A stretch of 64,000 nucleotides of DNA from Agrobacterium tumefaciens (lineage in GTDB: Bacteria; Pseudomonadota; Alphaproteobacteria; Rhizobiales; Rhizobiaceae), in assembly GCF_005221325.1 (NCBI RefSeq), contig NZ_CP039889.1, forward strand, positions 310,001 to 374,000. Direction: 5' to 3'. Position numbers and translations under genes: made by a program. The notes beneath the pieces were generated by a model that was given only the letters and a program-made list of their open reading frames with translations, ran no database searches and was not told where the DNA came from. Below, one piece after another: positions 44,454-54,016 of this stretch. How positions within the stretch are numbered: position 1 is the stretch's first letter; each line of letters begins with the position of its first letter.

Positions 44454-45214
44454 GCGCCATTTTCGAAGTCTCCGGCCTGCAGAAGAATTTCGGCGGCCTC
44501 GTCGTCACCAACAACGTTTCGCTGTCGCTCTCGCCGGGAGACCGCACGGTGCTGATCGGCCCGAATGGCGCCGGCAAGACCACCTTCGTCAATCTCGTCA
44601 CCGGCAATATCAAGCCTTCGGCCGGCACGGTGCGCATCGCCGGTGAGGACGTGACGGGCCTCAGCGCCAGCCAGCGGGTGAAGCGCGGCCTTGTGCGCTC
44701 CTTCCAGGTCACCCGGCTGTTTCAGGATATGACGCCGGAAGAACATGTGGCGCTGGCCATTCTCCAGCGCGAAGGCAAAACCGGCCGGATTTTCGGCCGT
44801 TATCGCGCCATGCCCTCGGTCATGAGCGAAGCCCACGATATTCTCGGTACGCTCGGCCTTCTGCCGCTTGCCGAAACAAGGGTGCGCGAAATCGCCTATG
44901 GTCAGCAGCGGCTGATCGAGATCGCGCTTGCCATGGCGCTTCGCCCGAAAATCCTGCTGCTCGACGAACCGGCTGCCGGCGTACCTTCCACGGAAACGGC
45001 GCGCATTGAACAGGCGCTCGACAGGCTCCCCGCCGACCTCGCCATATTGATGATCGAGCACGACATGGATCTGGTTTTCCGTTTCGCCAAACGCGTCGTG
45101 GTTCTGGCGGCCGGCGCCGTCATCTTCGACGGCTCGCCTGAAGACGTCACCAGCAATGCGGAAGTCCGCCAAGCTTATCTGGGAAGTTACGCCGATGCCC
45201 GCAGCGCCGCTTGA
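44450..45214 (+). CDS. Liv-type ABC transporter ATPase (LivG)
   Basis: 254 residues. Walker A GPNGAGKTT is near residue 38, and the LivG insertion GLVRSFQVTRLFQDMTPEEHVALA follows. The signature region IAYGQQRLIEIALAMALRPKILLLDEPAAGVPSTE has YGQQR in place of LSGGQ, as in this subfamily. It is translationally coupled with LivM and overlaps the LivF-type gene by 20 bp. Confidence 0.93.
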   Translation: MSAIFEVSGLQKNFGGLVVTNNVSLSLSPGDRTVLIGPNGAGKTTFVNLVTGNIKPSAGTVRIAGEDVTGLSASQRVKRGLVRSFQVTRLFQDMTPEEHVALAILQREGKTGRIFGRYRAMPSVMSEAHDILGTLGLLPLAETRVREIAYGQQRLIEIALAMALRPKILLLDEPAAGVPSTETARIEQALDRLPADLAILMIEHDMDLVFRFAKRVVVLAAGAVIFDGSPEDVTSNAEVRQAYLGSYADARSAA

Positions 45215-45911
45215 AATCGCCAATCTGACCGCCGGTTATGGCCCGACAAGGGTCATTGAGGGCCTGTCGCTTTCCGTGCCATCGGGCTCGCGTTTTGCCG
45301 TGCTCGGCCGCAACGGCGTCGGCAAGACCAGCCTCTTCGCCACGCTGGCCGGCCAGACGAAACGCTTTGCCGGCGATATCCGTATCGGCGGGCAGGACAT
45401 CGCCGCCCTGCCGAGTGCTGCCCGCGCCAAAGCCGGCCTTGGTTATGTGCCGCAAACGCGGGATGTTTTCCCGACGCTGACCGTCGAGGAAAACCTCTTC
45501 GTCGGCCTCAAGACCCGGCCGAAATCGGCCATCGAAGAAGCCTACACCCTGTTTCCGCGCCTCAAAGAGCGCCGCCGCAATCTCGGCTCGCAACTTTCCG
45601 GGGGCGAACAGCAAATGCTCTCCACGGCCCGCACCATTCTCGGCCAGCCGCGCGTGCTGCTGCTTGACGAACCGCTTGAAGGCCTCGCCCCGGTCATCTG
45701 CGAAGAACTGATGGCCGCCTTCTCCAAGCTCGCCCAATCCGGCGAAATGACCATTCTTCTCATCGAACAGCGCATCCAGATGGCCATAGACTTCGCCGAC
45801 CACGCCATCATCATGGAACGCGGCCGCATCGTCTGGGAAGGACCGTCGAGCGAGCTTTCTGAGAACCCTGGTATTATCGATACGCATCTCGGGGTTGGCG
45901 GGCTGCACTAA
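45195..45911 (+). CDS. Liv-type ABC transporter ATPase (LivF)
   Basis: 238 residues. Walker A is GRNGVGKTSL near residue 39, the signature LSGGEQQML near residue 135 and Walker B VLLLDEPLEGLAP near residue 155. The ATG at 45195 lies inside the end of the LivG-type gene and is preferred to an upstream frame start at 45156. It is the last gene of the transporter operon. Confidence 0.93.
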   Translation: MPAAPLEIANLTAGYGPTRVIEGLSLSVPSGSRFAVLGRNGVGKTSLFATLAGQTKRFAGDIRIGGQDIAALPSAARAKAGLGYVPQTRDVFPTLTVEENLFVGLKTRPKSAIEEAYTLFPRLKERRRNLGSQLSGGEQQMLSTARTILGQPRVLLLDEPLEGLAPVICEELMAAFSKLAQSGEMTILLIEQRIQMAIDFADHAIIMERGRIVWEGPSSELSENPGIIDTHLGVGGLH

Positions 45912-45947
45912 GCCCCCTCACCCTCATTCGTCGGCTTCCAAAAAACT

Positions 45948-45969
45948 CAATGGAATAAAAATTCCATTG
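45948..45969. promoter_or_regulatory. IolR-type box CAATGGAA-N6-TTCCATTG
   Basis: A perfect 8-base inverted repeat with a six-base spacer, 44 bp before the RpiR-family gene. Its core GGAA-N6-TTCC is the binding motif reported for IolR in Sinorhizobium meliloti. Autoregulation of the regulator is the simplest reading. A weaker GAAA-N6-TTCC lies at 46877-46890 before iolC. Confidence 0.7.
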
Positions 45970-46012
45970 GGGCTAAAGTGCACACGATTTCAGTCTGCAC
46001 AAAGGAACGACA

Positions 46013-46828
46013 ATGACGGCAATCGAGGCGCCAGATTCGGTGAAGGCTTTTGAGGAGCGGTTGCTCCAAGTGGCGGAGGGCCTGCCGAAGCGGTTGCGGC
46101 AATGCGCCGACTATGTCGCCTCCAATCAGGATCGCATCGCCGTTTCCACCGTCGCCGAAATGGCGGATGGCGCCGGCGTGCAGCCCTCGGCCTTCATGCG
46201 TTTCTGTCAGATCATGGGCTTTTCCGGCTTTTCGGAAATGCAGCGTCTGTTTCGTGATTCCTATGTCGGCGGCTGGCCGGATTATGCCACGCGACTCGAC
46301 CACCTGCGTGAAAAGGGCGACGAGAGCGCCTCCGGTCTGCTGGCGGAATTCGTTGAAGCCGGCCGTTCTTCGCTCGAAATGCTGCTAAAATCGGTCGATA
46401 CGAAGCAGCTTGACGAGGCGGTTTCAGCGCTCTCCAAGGCGCGGACCGTGCACATCATGGGCCTGCGCCGCTCATTCCCCATCGCCAGCTATCTGGCCTA
46501 TGCCTTCGAGAAGATGAAGGTGCCGGCGGTGCTGCACAGCGCCGTTGGCGGGCTCAGCAATATCAGCGCCATCTCCCGCGACGACGCGTTGATCGCCATC
46601 ACCTTCTCCCCCTATTCCACAGAGACGCTGGAACTGGCGGAAAACGCCCGCGCCAACGGTATTCCGGTCGTGGCGCTCTCCGATTCCGCCGTCAATCCGC
46701 TCCGAAAATCCGGCGCAACGCTGCTGACCGTCACCGAGATCGATTTCGGCGCATTCCGCTCGCTTTCGGCCACGCTCTGTCTCGCCATCACGCTGGCAGT
46801 TGCTGTGGGAACACGCAAGACGGCCTGA
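46013..46828 (+). CDS. iolR: RpiR-family regulator of inositol catabolism
   Basis: 271 residues. The N-terminal HTH_6 domain (LPKRLRQCADYVASNQDRIAVSTVAEMADGAGVQPSAFMRFCQIMGFSGFSEMQRLF) and the C-terminal SIS sugar-binding domain (VHIMGLRRSFPIASYLAYAFEKM) define the RpiR/MurR type. In rhizobia IolR of this family represses iol genes. Placement just before iolC, and the box upstream, support the assignment. Its effector would be an inositol pathway intermediate. Confidence 0.88.
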   Translation: MTAIEAPDSVKAFEERLLQVAEGLPKRLRQCADYVASNQDRIAVSTVAEMADGAGVQPSAFMRFCQIMGFSGFSEMQRLFRDSYVGGWPDYATRLDHLREKGDESASGLLAEFVEAGRSSLEMLLKSVDTKQLDEAVSALSKARTVHIMGLRRSFPIASYLAYAFEKMKVPAVLHSAVGGLSNISAISRDDALIAITFSPYSTETLELAENARANGIPVVALSDSAVNPLRKSGATLLTVTEIDFGAFRSLSATLCLAITLAVAVGTRKTA

Positions 46829-46879
46829 ATATTTTTATTGAAAATGGAAAAAATAGAATTTATGATCCAAATCCATGAA

Positions 46880-46902
46880 ACGGACATTCCACGACTGTCC
46901 GT
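46880..46902. promoter_or_regulatory. Inverted repeat ACGGACA-N9-TGTCCGT upstream of iolC
   Basis: Perfect 7-base arms lie between iolR and iolC, overlapping a degenerate IolR-type motif at 46877-46890. It may be an operator or a small hairpin at the end of the iolR transcript. Confidence 0.4.
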
Positions 46903-47032
46903 CTCGTGACGGGACAAGTGAGCGGAGGAGGCTCACCGGAGCGGGATGGCAATGGCCGGCGGCATGGTTGCCTGATCCGCTCGACACACATGAGGCAGAC
47001 CGCGCCAGCGTGCGGTGCTAAGGAGGAACCTT

Positions 47033-48949
47033 TTGAAAAAACTTGATCTTATCACGATCGGACGCTCGTCTGTCGACCTTTACGGTTCGCAGGTCGGCGG
47101 CCGTCTGGAGGACATGGCCTCCTTTGCCAAATATATTGGCGGCTCGCCCACCAATATCGCAGCCGGCGCTGCGCGCCTTGGATTGAACAGCGCCGTCATC
47201 ACCCGTGTGGGTGACGAGCATATGGGCCGTTTCATCCGCGAACAGCTGGTGCGTGAAGGTGTGGACGTGCGCGGCGTGAAGACCGACCCGGAGCGGCTGA
47301 CCGCGCTGGTGCTGCTCGGCATTCGCGACCAGAACCAGTTCCCGCTGATTTTCTATCGCGAAAACTGTGCCGACATGGCGCTCAGCGAAGAAGACATCGA
47401 TCCCGCCTTCATCGCCGACGCCGGCTGCATCTGCGCCACCGGCACGCATCTGTCGCATCCGAAAACGGAAGCGGCCGTGCTGAAGGCGCTGAAACTCGCC
47501 CGTGAAAACGGTGCGAAGACCGCGCTCGATATCGATTACCGCCCCAATCTTTGGGGTGTGGCCGGCCATGGCGACGGTGAGAGCCGCTTCGTGGAATCGC
47601 AGAAGGTCACCGCCAAGCTGCAATCCACCCTGCATCTCTTCGATCTGATCGTCGGCACGGAAGAGGAATTCCACATTGCCGGCGGCTCCACCGATACGCT
47701 GGCGGCGTTGAAGGCCGTGCGCAAGGTTTCCAATGCGACGCTGGTGTGCAAGCGCGGGCCGATGGGTGCTTCGGTTTTCGCCGGCGATATTCCTGCCAGC
47801 CTTGATGATGGCGAGACTGGCGAAGGTTTCCCGATCGAGGTCTTCAACGTTCTCGGCGCCGGTGACGGCTTCATGGCCGGGCTGTTCCGCGGCTGGCTGC
47901 GCGGCGAGGACTGGCCGACGACTCTGAAATACGCCAATGCCTGCGGCGCTTTCGCCGTCTCCCGCCATGGCTGCACACCCGCCTATCCGAGCTGGGAAGA
48001 GCTGCAATATTTCTTCAAGGCAGGCATTCGCAACAAGGCGCTGCGCAAGGACGAGGCGCTGGAGCAGGTGCACTGGTCCACCAACCGCAAGGGTGAATGG
48101 GAGACGATGCGCGTCTTCGCCTTTGATCACCGCATGCAGCTGGAAGCCATCGCCGATGAGCTTGGCGTCAAGCACGAGCAGATCGGCGCTTTCAAGAAGC
48201 TCTGCCTTCAGGCTGCGCAGCAAGTTGCCGGTGGTGAGGCGGGATACGGCATTCTCTGCGATGGCCGCCTTGGCCGCGATGCGCTCTTTGCCGCCAGCGG
48301 TTCTGGCCTCTGGATTGGCCGCCCTGTGGAATGGCCGGGCTCGCGCCCGCTGACGCTGGAACCCGATCTCGGCAAGGATTTCGGCGGCCTGTCGGAATGG
48401 CCGCTCGAAAATGTCGTCAAGGTTCTCTGCTTCTATCACCCCGATGACACCGAAGAGATGCGCGCTGCGCAGGAAGAGACCGTGATGCGCCTGTTCGAGG
48501 CGGCACGGCGCAACCGGCTGGAAATGCTGCTGGAGGTCATTCCCTCCAAGGTCGGCCCGACCGACGATTTGACCGCCGCCCGCATCATCGAGCGTTTTTA
48601 CGAGATTGGCGTTTACCCCGACTGGTGGAAGCTGGAGCCGATGAAGACCCGCGCCGCGTGGAAGAATGCCTGCGACGCCGTGCATCGTAACGATCCTTAT
48701 GTGCGAGGCATCGTCGTTCTCGGTCTCGACGCCCCGCAAAGCGAGCTGGAGGAAAGCTTCCGCCTTGCGGCCGGTTTCGATCTGGTCAAAGGTTTCGCCG
48801 TTGGCCGCACGATCTTTGCGGACGCCGCCCGTGGCTGGCTTTCTGGCAAGACAACCGACGAGGAAGCGGTGAAGGATATGACGCAGCGTTACACCAGCCT
48901 GTGCCGTATTTGGGATGAGGCGCGCGCCAAAAAGGGAGAGGCAGCGTGA
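47033..48949 (+). CDS. iolC: 5-dehydro-2-deoxygluconokinase fused to a DUF2090 aldolase-like domain
   Basis: About 638 residues. Residues 1-325 are a PfkB-family kinase: GGSPTNIAAGAARLG near residue 35, NVLGAGDGFMAGLFRGWL with the catalytic GAGD near residue 280. Residues about 335-635 are DUF2090, an aldolase-like barrel thought to split the phosphorylated product. The start is probably TTG at 47033, because AAGGAGG lies 5 bases before it and the only earlier frame start precedes that site. Kinase plus DUF2090 is the normal rhizobial form. First gene of iolCDEB. Confidence 0.92.
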   Translation: MKKLDLITIGRSSVDLYGSQVGGRLEDMASFAKYIGGSPTNIAAGAARLGLNSAVITRVGDEHMGRFIREQLVREGVDVRGVKTDPERLTALVLLGIRDQNQFPLIFYRENCADMALSEEDIDPAFIADAGCICATGTHLSHPKTEAAVLKALKLARENGAKTALDIDYRPNLWGVAGHGDGESRFVESQKVTAKLQSTLHLFDLIVGTEEEFHIAGGSTDTLAALKAVRKVSNATLVCKRGPMGASVFAGDIPASLDDGETGEGFPIEVFNVLGAGDGFMAGLFRGWLRGEDWPTTLKYANACGAFAVSRHGCTPAYPSWEELQYFFKAGIRNKALRKDEALEQVHWSTNRKGEWETMRVFAFDHRMQLEAIADELGVKHEQIGAFKKLCLQAAQQVAGGEAGYGILCDGRLGRDALFAASGSGLWIGRPVEWPGSRPLTLEPDLGKDFGGLSEWPLENVVKVLCFYHPDDTEEMRAAQEETVMRLFEAARRNRLEMLLEVIPSKVGPTDDLTAARIIERFYEIGVYPDWWKLEPMKTRAAWKNACDAVHRNDPYVRGIVVLGLDAPQSELEESFRLAAGFDLVKGFAVGRTIFADAARGWLSGKTTDEEAVKDMTQRYTSLCRIWDEARAKKGEAA

Positions 48950-50772
48950 AAACAATCAGATTGACGGCTGCGCAGGCCATGGTTCGTTACCTGGCAGCGC
49001 AGATGAACGAGCATGGCGAAACCTATATTGCCGGCATGTGGGCCATTTTCGGTCATGGCAATGTCGCCGGCATCGGCGAAGCGCTTTATGGTATCCGCGA
49101 CGAACTGCCGACCTATCGAGGCCAGAACGAGCAATCCATGGCCCACGCGGCCATTGCCTATTCAAAGCAACTGCGCCGCCGCCGCGCCATGGCGGTCACC
49201 TCCTCCATCGGCCCGGGTGCTGCAAACATGGTGACGGCGGCAGCCCTTGCCCATGTCAACCGCCTGCCAGTGCTGTTGATCCCCGGCGATGTCTTCGCCA
49301 ATCGCGGCCCCGATCCCGTGCTGCAGCAGCTCGAAGATTTCGGCGATGGCACCATGACGGTGAATGACTGCTTCCGCCCGGTCAGCCGGTATTTCGACCG
49401 CATCATGCGGCCGGAGCAGTTGCTGACGGCGCTCCCCCGCGCCATGCGCACCATGACGGACCCGGCCGATTGCGGCCCCGTCACGCTCGCCTTCTGCCAG
49501 GATGTGCAGGCGGAAGCCTATGATTACCCCGAGAGTTTCTTCGAAAAGCGGGTCTGGCGCCAACGTCGTCCCGAGCCGGATGTCGTGGAATTCGAAGAGG
49601 CGGTCGCTACGCTCAAGGCAGCGAAGAACCCTATTATCGTCGCCGGCGGCGGCGTGCATTTTGCCGGCGCAACCGAGACGCTGAAGCGCTTTGCCGAAAC
49701 CCACTCCATTCCCGTCGTCGAAACGCAGGCCGGCAAATCGGCGCTCGCATGGGATCATGATCTGAATTTCGGTCCCGTCGGCGTTACCGGTGCGGAAAGC
49801 GCCAATATCATCAGCGAAAAGGCCGATCTGGTCTTCGGCGTCGGCACCCGTTTTCAGGATTTCACCACGGGTTCCTGGGCGCTGTTCAAGAACCCGAACC
49901 GCAAGATCCTGGCGCTCAATGTCCAGCCATATGACAGCGCCAAGCATGATGCCATCAGCCTGACGGCGGATGCGAAGATCGGGCTTGAGAAACTCTCCGC
50001 AGCGCTTGGTAGCCACCGTTTTGCGGCACCGGATGCCGGTCTCAAGGCTGCATGGTTCGAAAAGGCCGATGCCGACACGGCGGCACCGGGCGAGGACAAC
50101 GCCAACAGCCTGCCCACCGACATGCAGGTCATCGGCGCCGTGCAGCGCCAGTCGCGCGACAATACCGTCGTCATGTGCGCGGCGGGCACCATGCCGGGCG
50201 AGCTTCACCAGCTGTGGAAATCCAAGCTGCCCCTCTCCTATCACATGGAATACGGCTTCTCCTGCATGGGTTATGAAGTGGCCGGCGGTCTCGGCATCAA
50301 GATGGCGGAACCGGACCGGGACGTGATCGTCATGGTCGGCGACGGCTCCTACATGATGATGAATTCCGAGCTTGCCACATCGGTTGCCATGGGCGTCAAG
50401 ATCACCCTCGTCATCACCGACAACAGGGGCTATGGCTGTATCAACCGCCTGCAGATGGAAACCGGCGGCGCGGAGTTCAACAATCTCTACGCCCATACCA
50501 ACGTCAACCCGATCGCCATCGATTTCGTGGCCCATGCCGGTTCGATGGGCGCGGATGCGCGCAAGGTTTCCACCATAACCGAGCTGGAAGAGGCGCTCGC
50601 CGCCGCCCGCGCTTCCAGCCGCACCACCGTCATCGTCATCGATACCGACCCCTATCCGACCCCGCAGGCCGGTGGTCACTGGTGGGATGTCGCGGTGCCT
50701 GAAGTTTCCGACCGCGCCGAAATCGGCCCGGCCCGCGCCCGTTATGAAAACCATGTCAAGGAAAGACAGTAA
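48946..50772 (+). CDS. iolD: 3D-(3,5/4)-trihydroxycyclohexane-1,2-dione hydrolase
   Basis: 608 residues of the thiamine-diphosphate acetolactate-synthase-like family. The catalytic Glu is in [17 protein letters not shown] near residue 65, and the ThDP motif is [29 protein letters not shown] near residue 465. It opens the cyclic diketone to 5-deoxy-D-glucuronate. The GTG start at 48946 overlaps the iolC stop and has GGGAGAGG upstream. Confidence 0.95.
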   Translation: MKTIRLTAAQAMVRYLAAQMNEHGETYIAGMWAIFGHGNVAGIGEALYGIRDELPTYRGQNEQSMAHAAIAYSKQLRRRRAMAVTSSIGPGAANMVTAAALAHVNRLPVLLIPGDVFANRGPDPVLQQLEDFGDGTMTVNDCFRPVSRYFDRIMRPEQLLTALPRAMRTMTDPADCGPVTLAFCQDVQAEAYDYPESFFEKRVWRQRRPEPDVVEFEEAVATLKAAKNPIIVAGGGVHFAGATETLKRFAETHSIPVVETQAGKSALAWDHDLNFGPVGVTGAESANIISEKADLVFGVGTRFQDFTTGSWALFKNPNRKILALNVQPYDSAKHDAISLTADAKIGLEKLSAALGSHRFAAPDAGLKAAWFEKADADTAAPGEDNANSLPTDMQVIGAVQRQSRDNTVVMCAAGTMPGELHQLWKSKLPLSYHMEYGFSCMGYEVAGGLGIKMAEPDRDVIVMVGDGSYMMMNSELATSVAMGVKITLVITDNRGYGCINRLQMETGGAEFNNLYAHTNVNPIAIDFVAHAGSMGADARKVSTITELEEALAAARASSRTTVIVIDTDPYPTPQAGGHWWDVAVPEVSDRAEIGPARARYENHVKERQ

Positions 50773-50773
50773 G

Positions 50774-51682
50774 ATGATCCGTTACGGCACCAACCCGATT
50801 GCCTGGTCCAACGACGACGACCGCACGCTCGGCGCGCATATCAGCTTGGAGCAATGCCTCGATGAAACCGCGAAGATCGGTTTCGACGGTATCGAGAAGG
50901 GGCACAAATTCCCGACGGAGCCGGAAGGCCTGAAAGGCGTGCTTTCGCCGCGCGGCCTCTCCTTCGTCTCCGGCTGGCATTCGCTGAACCTTCTGACTGA
51001 CGACATCGAATCCGAGAAGAAGGCCATGCAGCCGGCGCTTGATCTCTTGAAGGCCATGGGCTCGAAGGTCATCATCGTCTGCGAGACCTCCAATGCCATT
51101 CACGGCGCTGATGACACAGCGCTGGTTGACCGTCCGCGCCTTGCGGCCGAGGACTGGGCGAAATTCGGCGCAGGTGTCGAGGCTCTTGCCGCCTTTGCCG
51201 CCGAGCAGGGCATCACCCTCGTTTATCACCACCACATGGGAACGGTGGTCGAGAGCGAAGACGAGATCGACCTCTTGATGAAGCATACCGGCCCGAAGAC
51301 GCATCTGCTACTCGATACCGGCCATTGCCTGTTCGGCGGCGGCGATCCCGTGCGCGTCGCGCAGAAATATATGGGCCGCGTCGGCCATATCCATGCCAAG
51401 AACGTGCGTCCGGTCATTGCCGATCAGGTTCGGGGCGAGCGGCTCTCCTTCCTCGAAGGCGTTCGCCGCGGCGTGTTCACCGTGCCGGGCGACAGCGAAG
51501 GCGGCGTGAACTTCCCGCCCGTGCTGAAGGTGGCGGCCGAGCATGGCTATAACGGCTGGCTGGTGATCGAGGCGGAACAGGACCCTGACGTACGCAACCC
51601 GTTCGAATATCAGAGCCTTGGGCTGAAATCCCTGAAGGCTTTTGCGCGCGAGGCGGGGCTGGACAAGGCTGAGGCTGCTTGA
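50774..51682 (+). CDS. iolE: Inosose dehydratase
   Basis: 302 residues of the xylose-isomerase-like barrel. The N-terminus [14 protein letters not shown] and the metal-site regions [39 protein letters not shown] and LVIEAEQDP match IolE. It dehydrates 2-keto-myo-inositol to the diketone used by IolD. The ATG is directly after the iolD stop. A strong hairpin and a dispersed repeat separate it from iolB. Confidence 0.95.
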   Translation: MIRYGTNPIAWSNDDDRTLGAHISLEQCLDETAKIGFDGIEKGHKFPTEPEGLKGVLSPRGLSFVSGWHSLNLLTDDIESEKKAMQPALDLLKAMGSKVIIVCETSNAIHGADDTALVDRPRLAAEDWAKFGAGVEALAAFAAEQGITLVYHHHMGTVVESEDEIDLLMKHTGPKTHLLLDTGHCLFGGGDPVRVAQKYMGRVGHIHAKNVRPVIADQVRGERLSFLEGVRRGVFTVPGDSEGGVNFPPVLKVAAEHGYNGWLVIEAEQDPDVRNPFEYQSLGLKSLKAFAREAGLDKAEAA

Positions 51683-51696
51683 ACGGAATTGACGAA

Positions 51697-51720
51697 CGGG
51701 CGCGGCCTTCCCCGCGCCCG
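51697..51720 (+). terminator. Hairpin after iolE
   Basis: CGGGCGCGG and CCGCGCCCG pair exactly around CCTTCC, 14 bp beyond the iolE stop and just before the dispersed repeat. It may attenuate transcription into iolB. Confidence 0.5.
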
Positions 51721-51836
51721 TCGTACTGGCCTTGAGCCGGTATCCAGCCAGCCCCCGTCATTGGGCTGAAAAGACTCTCCCCGCCGCGCGGACGCGCGTC
51801 GGCTGACCCCCGGCTCAAGGCCGGGGTGACGAGACG
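51721..51836. repeat. RIME-like palindromic intergenic element, copy A
   Basis: Starts with a TTGAGCCGGTATCCAGCC block, has a central GGCTGAAAAGACTCTC core and ends with CGGCTCAAGGCCGGGGTGAC. The same plan occurs at 53884-54000, 55151-55272 and, degenerate, at 59120-59245. Such mosaic elements are known between genes in Rhizobiaceae. This copy lies inside the iol operon. Confidence 0.7.
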
Positions 51837-51876
51837 GCAATAACCGACGAACGACTGACCAAAAAGGAACACCACC

Positions 51877-52689
51877 ATGACCTCACTTCTGCGCAAGCCG
51901 GTCGCGACCAGCGGCAAGGTGCACGATATCACGCCCCAAAGCGCGGATTGGGGTTATGTCGGTTTCGGCCTTTACCGCCTGAAGCCGGGCGAAACCGCCG
52001 CTGAGAACACCGGCGATACCGAAGTCATCCTCGTGCTCGTCGAAGGCAAGGCGACGGTTTCCGCCGGGGGCAAGGACTTCGGCGAACTCGGCGACCGCTT
52101 GAACGTGTTCGAACGCAAGCCGCCGCATTGCGTTTATGTTCCGGCCGGCTCCGAATGGTCGCTGACGGCCACGAGTGACTGCACCGTCGGCGTCTGCACC
52201 GCACCCGGCGAAAAAGGCAGCCGCGAGGCGCAGCAGATCGGCCCGGCCGGCGTGCAGCTGACGGAACGCGGCAAGGGCGCCAATACGCGTTATATCTTCC
52301 CCATCGCCATGGAAGAGCGCGACGTGGCCGACAGCCTGCTGGTAACGGAAGTCTTCACGCCATCGGGCAACTGGTCGTCCTATCCGCCGCACCGGCATGA
52401 CGAGGATAATTATCCTGACATGACCTATCTGGAAGAGACCTATTATCATCGCCTCAACCCGGCGCAGGGTTTCGGTTTCCAGCGCGTCTTCACCGAAGAT
52501 GGCTCGCTTGATGAGACCATGGCCGTGTCTGACGGCGATGTCGTGCTGGTGCCCAAGGGCCACCACCCCTGTGGCGCGCCCTATGGTTACGAGATGTATT
52601 ATCTGAACGTGATGGCGGGGCCGATGCGCAAATGGCGCTTCAAGAATCATCCCGATCACGACTGGATTTTCAAGCGCGACAATCCCTGA
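51877..52689 (+). CDS. iolB: 5-deoxy-glucuronate isomerase
   Basis: 270 residues of a double-cupin fold. Features are PPHCVYVPAGSEWSLTATSDCTVGVC in the first half, and PPHRHDEDNYPDMTYLEETYYHRLNPAQGFGFQRVFTEDGSLDETMAVSDGDVVLVPKGHHPCGAPYGYEMYYLNVMAGP in the second with the metal ligands. It converts 5-deoxy-D-glucuronate to 5-dehydro-2-deoxygluconate, the substrate of IolC. An AAGGA site precedes the ATG. Confidence 0.95.
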   Translation: MTSLLRKPVATSGKVHDITPQSADWGYVGFGLYRLKPGETAAENTGDTEVILVLVEGKATVSAGGKDFGELGDRLNVFERKPPHCVYVPAGSEWSLTATSDCTVGVCTAPGEKGSREAQQIGPAGVQLTERGKGANTRYIFPIAMEERDVADSLLVTEVFTPSGNWSSYPPHRHDEDNYPDMTYLEETYYHRLNPAQGFGFQRVFTEDGSLDETMAVSDGDVVLVPKGHHPCGAPYGYEMYYLNVMAGPMRKWRFKNHPDHDWIFKRDNP

Positions 52690-52727
52690 CAGTTATATTT
52701 CACTTTAAAAATTTGGGAGGAGAGACC

Positions 52728-53855
52728 ATGGCCGCTCTTGGCGTGGGCCTTATCGGCACGGGTTACATGGGTAAATGCCACGCGCTCGCGTGGAACAACG
52801 TCACGAGTGTCTTCGGCGACGTGGAACGCCCCCGCCTCGTGACGCTGGCGGAAGTCAACCCGGAGCTGGCGGCGAAGAAAGCCGCTGAGTTCGGTTTTGC
52901 CCGCTCGACAGGCAACTGGCGCGACCTGCTGGCCGATCCCGAGATCGACGTGATCTCGGTCACCACACCCAACGCCTTCCACCCGGAAATGGCGATTGCC
53001 GCCCTTGAGGTCGGCAAGCATGTCTGGTGCGAAAAACCGATGGCGCCCGCCTTTGCAGATGCGGTGAAGATGCGCGATGCCGCCCGCCGGTCCGGCAAGG
53101 CGGCGGCGATGGGTTACAACTACATTCAGAACCCCGTCATCCGCCATATCCGCCGTCTGATCGACGAAGGCGCGATCGGCAATGTCTATCACGTCCGCGC
53201 CGAAATGGACGAGGACTTCATGGCCGACGCTACCCAGCCCTTCTACTGGAAGAGCGAGGCTTCTTCCGGTTATGGCGCGCTGGATGATTTTGCCGTGCAC
53301 CCGCTGTCATTGCTCTACGCCCTGTTCGGCCACGCGCAAAGCGCCATCACCGACATGGTCAAACCTTATGAGACCCGTCCGCTTGCCGGCGGCGGCGAAC
53401 GCGCTGTCGAGACGCATGATCTAGCCAGCGTTCTCCTGAAGCTCGAAGGCGGCATTTCCGCCGTGCTCATCGCCAACCGCTCCGCCTGGGGCCGCAAGGG
53501 CCGCATCGCCATCCAGATTTATGGCTCAACAGGCTCGATCCTGTTCGATCAGGAGCAGATGAACGAGTTCCAGCTCTACACCACGGACGGACGCCCGGAA
53601 GAGCAGGGTTTCAGAACCATCCTCACCGCCCCCCACCACAAGCCCTATGATCGCTTCATCCCCGCCCCCGGCCACGGCCTCGGCTTCAACGATCTGAAGG
53701 TGATCGAATGCCGGGAGCTGGTTGCGGCGATCGAGGGCAAGAAGGCCCATATCATCGATTTCGAGGAAGGGCTGAAGATCGAGCGCAGTATCCACGCCAT
53801 GGCCCGATCCTTTGCCGAAGGGCGATGGGTGAGGACGGAGGAGATTGCGGAATAG
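52728..53855 (+). CDS. Gfo/Idh/MocA-family dehydrogenase (IolG/IolX-like)
   Basis: 375 residues. The Rossmann motif is GVGLIGTGYMGKCHALAW (about 5-22), with CEKPMAP near residue 100 and YNYIQNPVIRHIRRLIDEGAIG in the centre. It is larger than classical myo-inositol 2-dehydrogenase (about 330) and could act on scyllo- or chiro-inositol or a ketose. The ATG at 52728 has GGGAGGAG upstream. It is the last gene of the iol run, followed by a dispersed repeat. Confidence 0.88.
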   Translation: MAALGVGLIGTGYMGKCHALAWNNVTSVFGDVERPRLVTLAEVNPELAAKKAAEFGFARSTGNWRDLLADPEIDVISVTTPNAFHPEMAIAALEVGKHVWCEKPMAPAFADAVKMRDAARRSGKAAAMGYNYIQNPVIRHIRRLIDEGAIGNVYHVRAEMDEDFMADATQPFYWKSEASSGYGALDDFAVHPLSLLYALFGHAQSAITDMVKPYETRPLAGGGERAVETHDLASVLLKLEGGISAVLIANRSAWGRKGRIAIQIYGSTGSILFDQEQMNEFQLYTTDGRPEEQGFRTILTAPHHKPYDRFIPAPGHGLGFNDLKVIECRELVAAIEGKKAHIIDFEEGLKIERSIHAMARSFAEGRWVRTEEIAE

Positions 53856-53883
53856 GACGTCGACAAAGGGCGAAAACGTCTCT

Positions 53884-54000
53884 TCCGTCATGCCGGGCTT
53901 GATCCGGCATCCAGCCACGGCGCGTCTGCGCCGTGACATGAGTCTTTTATGATCAAAGACTTGATCATGCTAGACCCCGGATCAAGTCCGGGGTGACGGC
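53884..54000. repeat. RIME-like palindromic intergenic element, copy B
   Basis: Begins with CCGTCATGCCGGGCTTGATC and ends with GACCCCGGATCAAGTCCGGG plus GTGAC, so the ends are inverted complements. The middle holds another hairpin around TGATCAAAGACTTGATCA. It lies between convergent genes. Confidence 0.75.
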
Positions 54001-54016
54001 GTGTGGCGGTAAGTTA

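Noticed and set aside
47018..48955. A 645-codon open frame on the minus strand opposite iolC
   Set aside because: It mirrors the full length of a clear PfkB/DUF2090 gene, a common effect of GC-rich codon usage, and has no recognisable motif.
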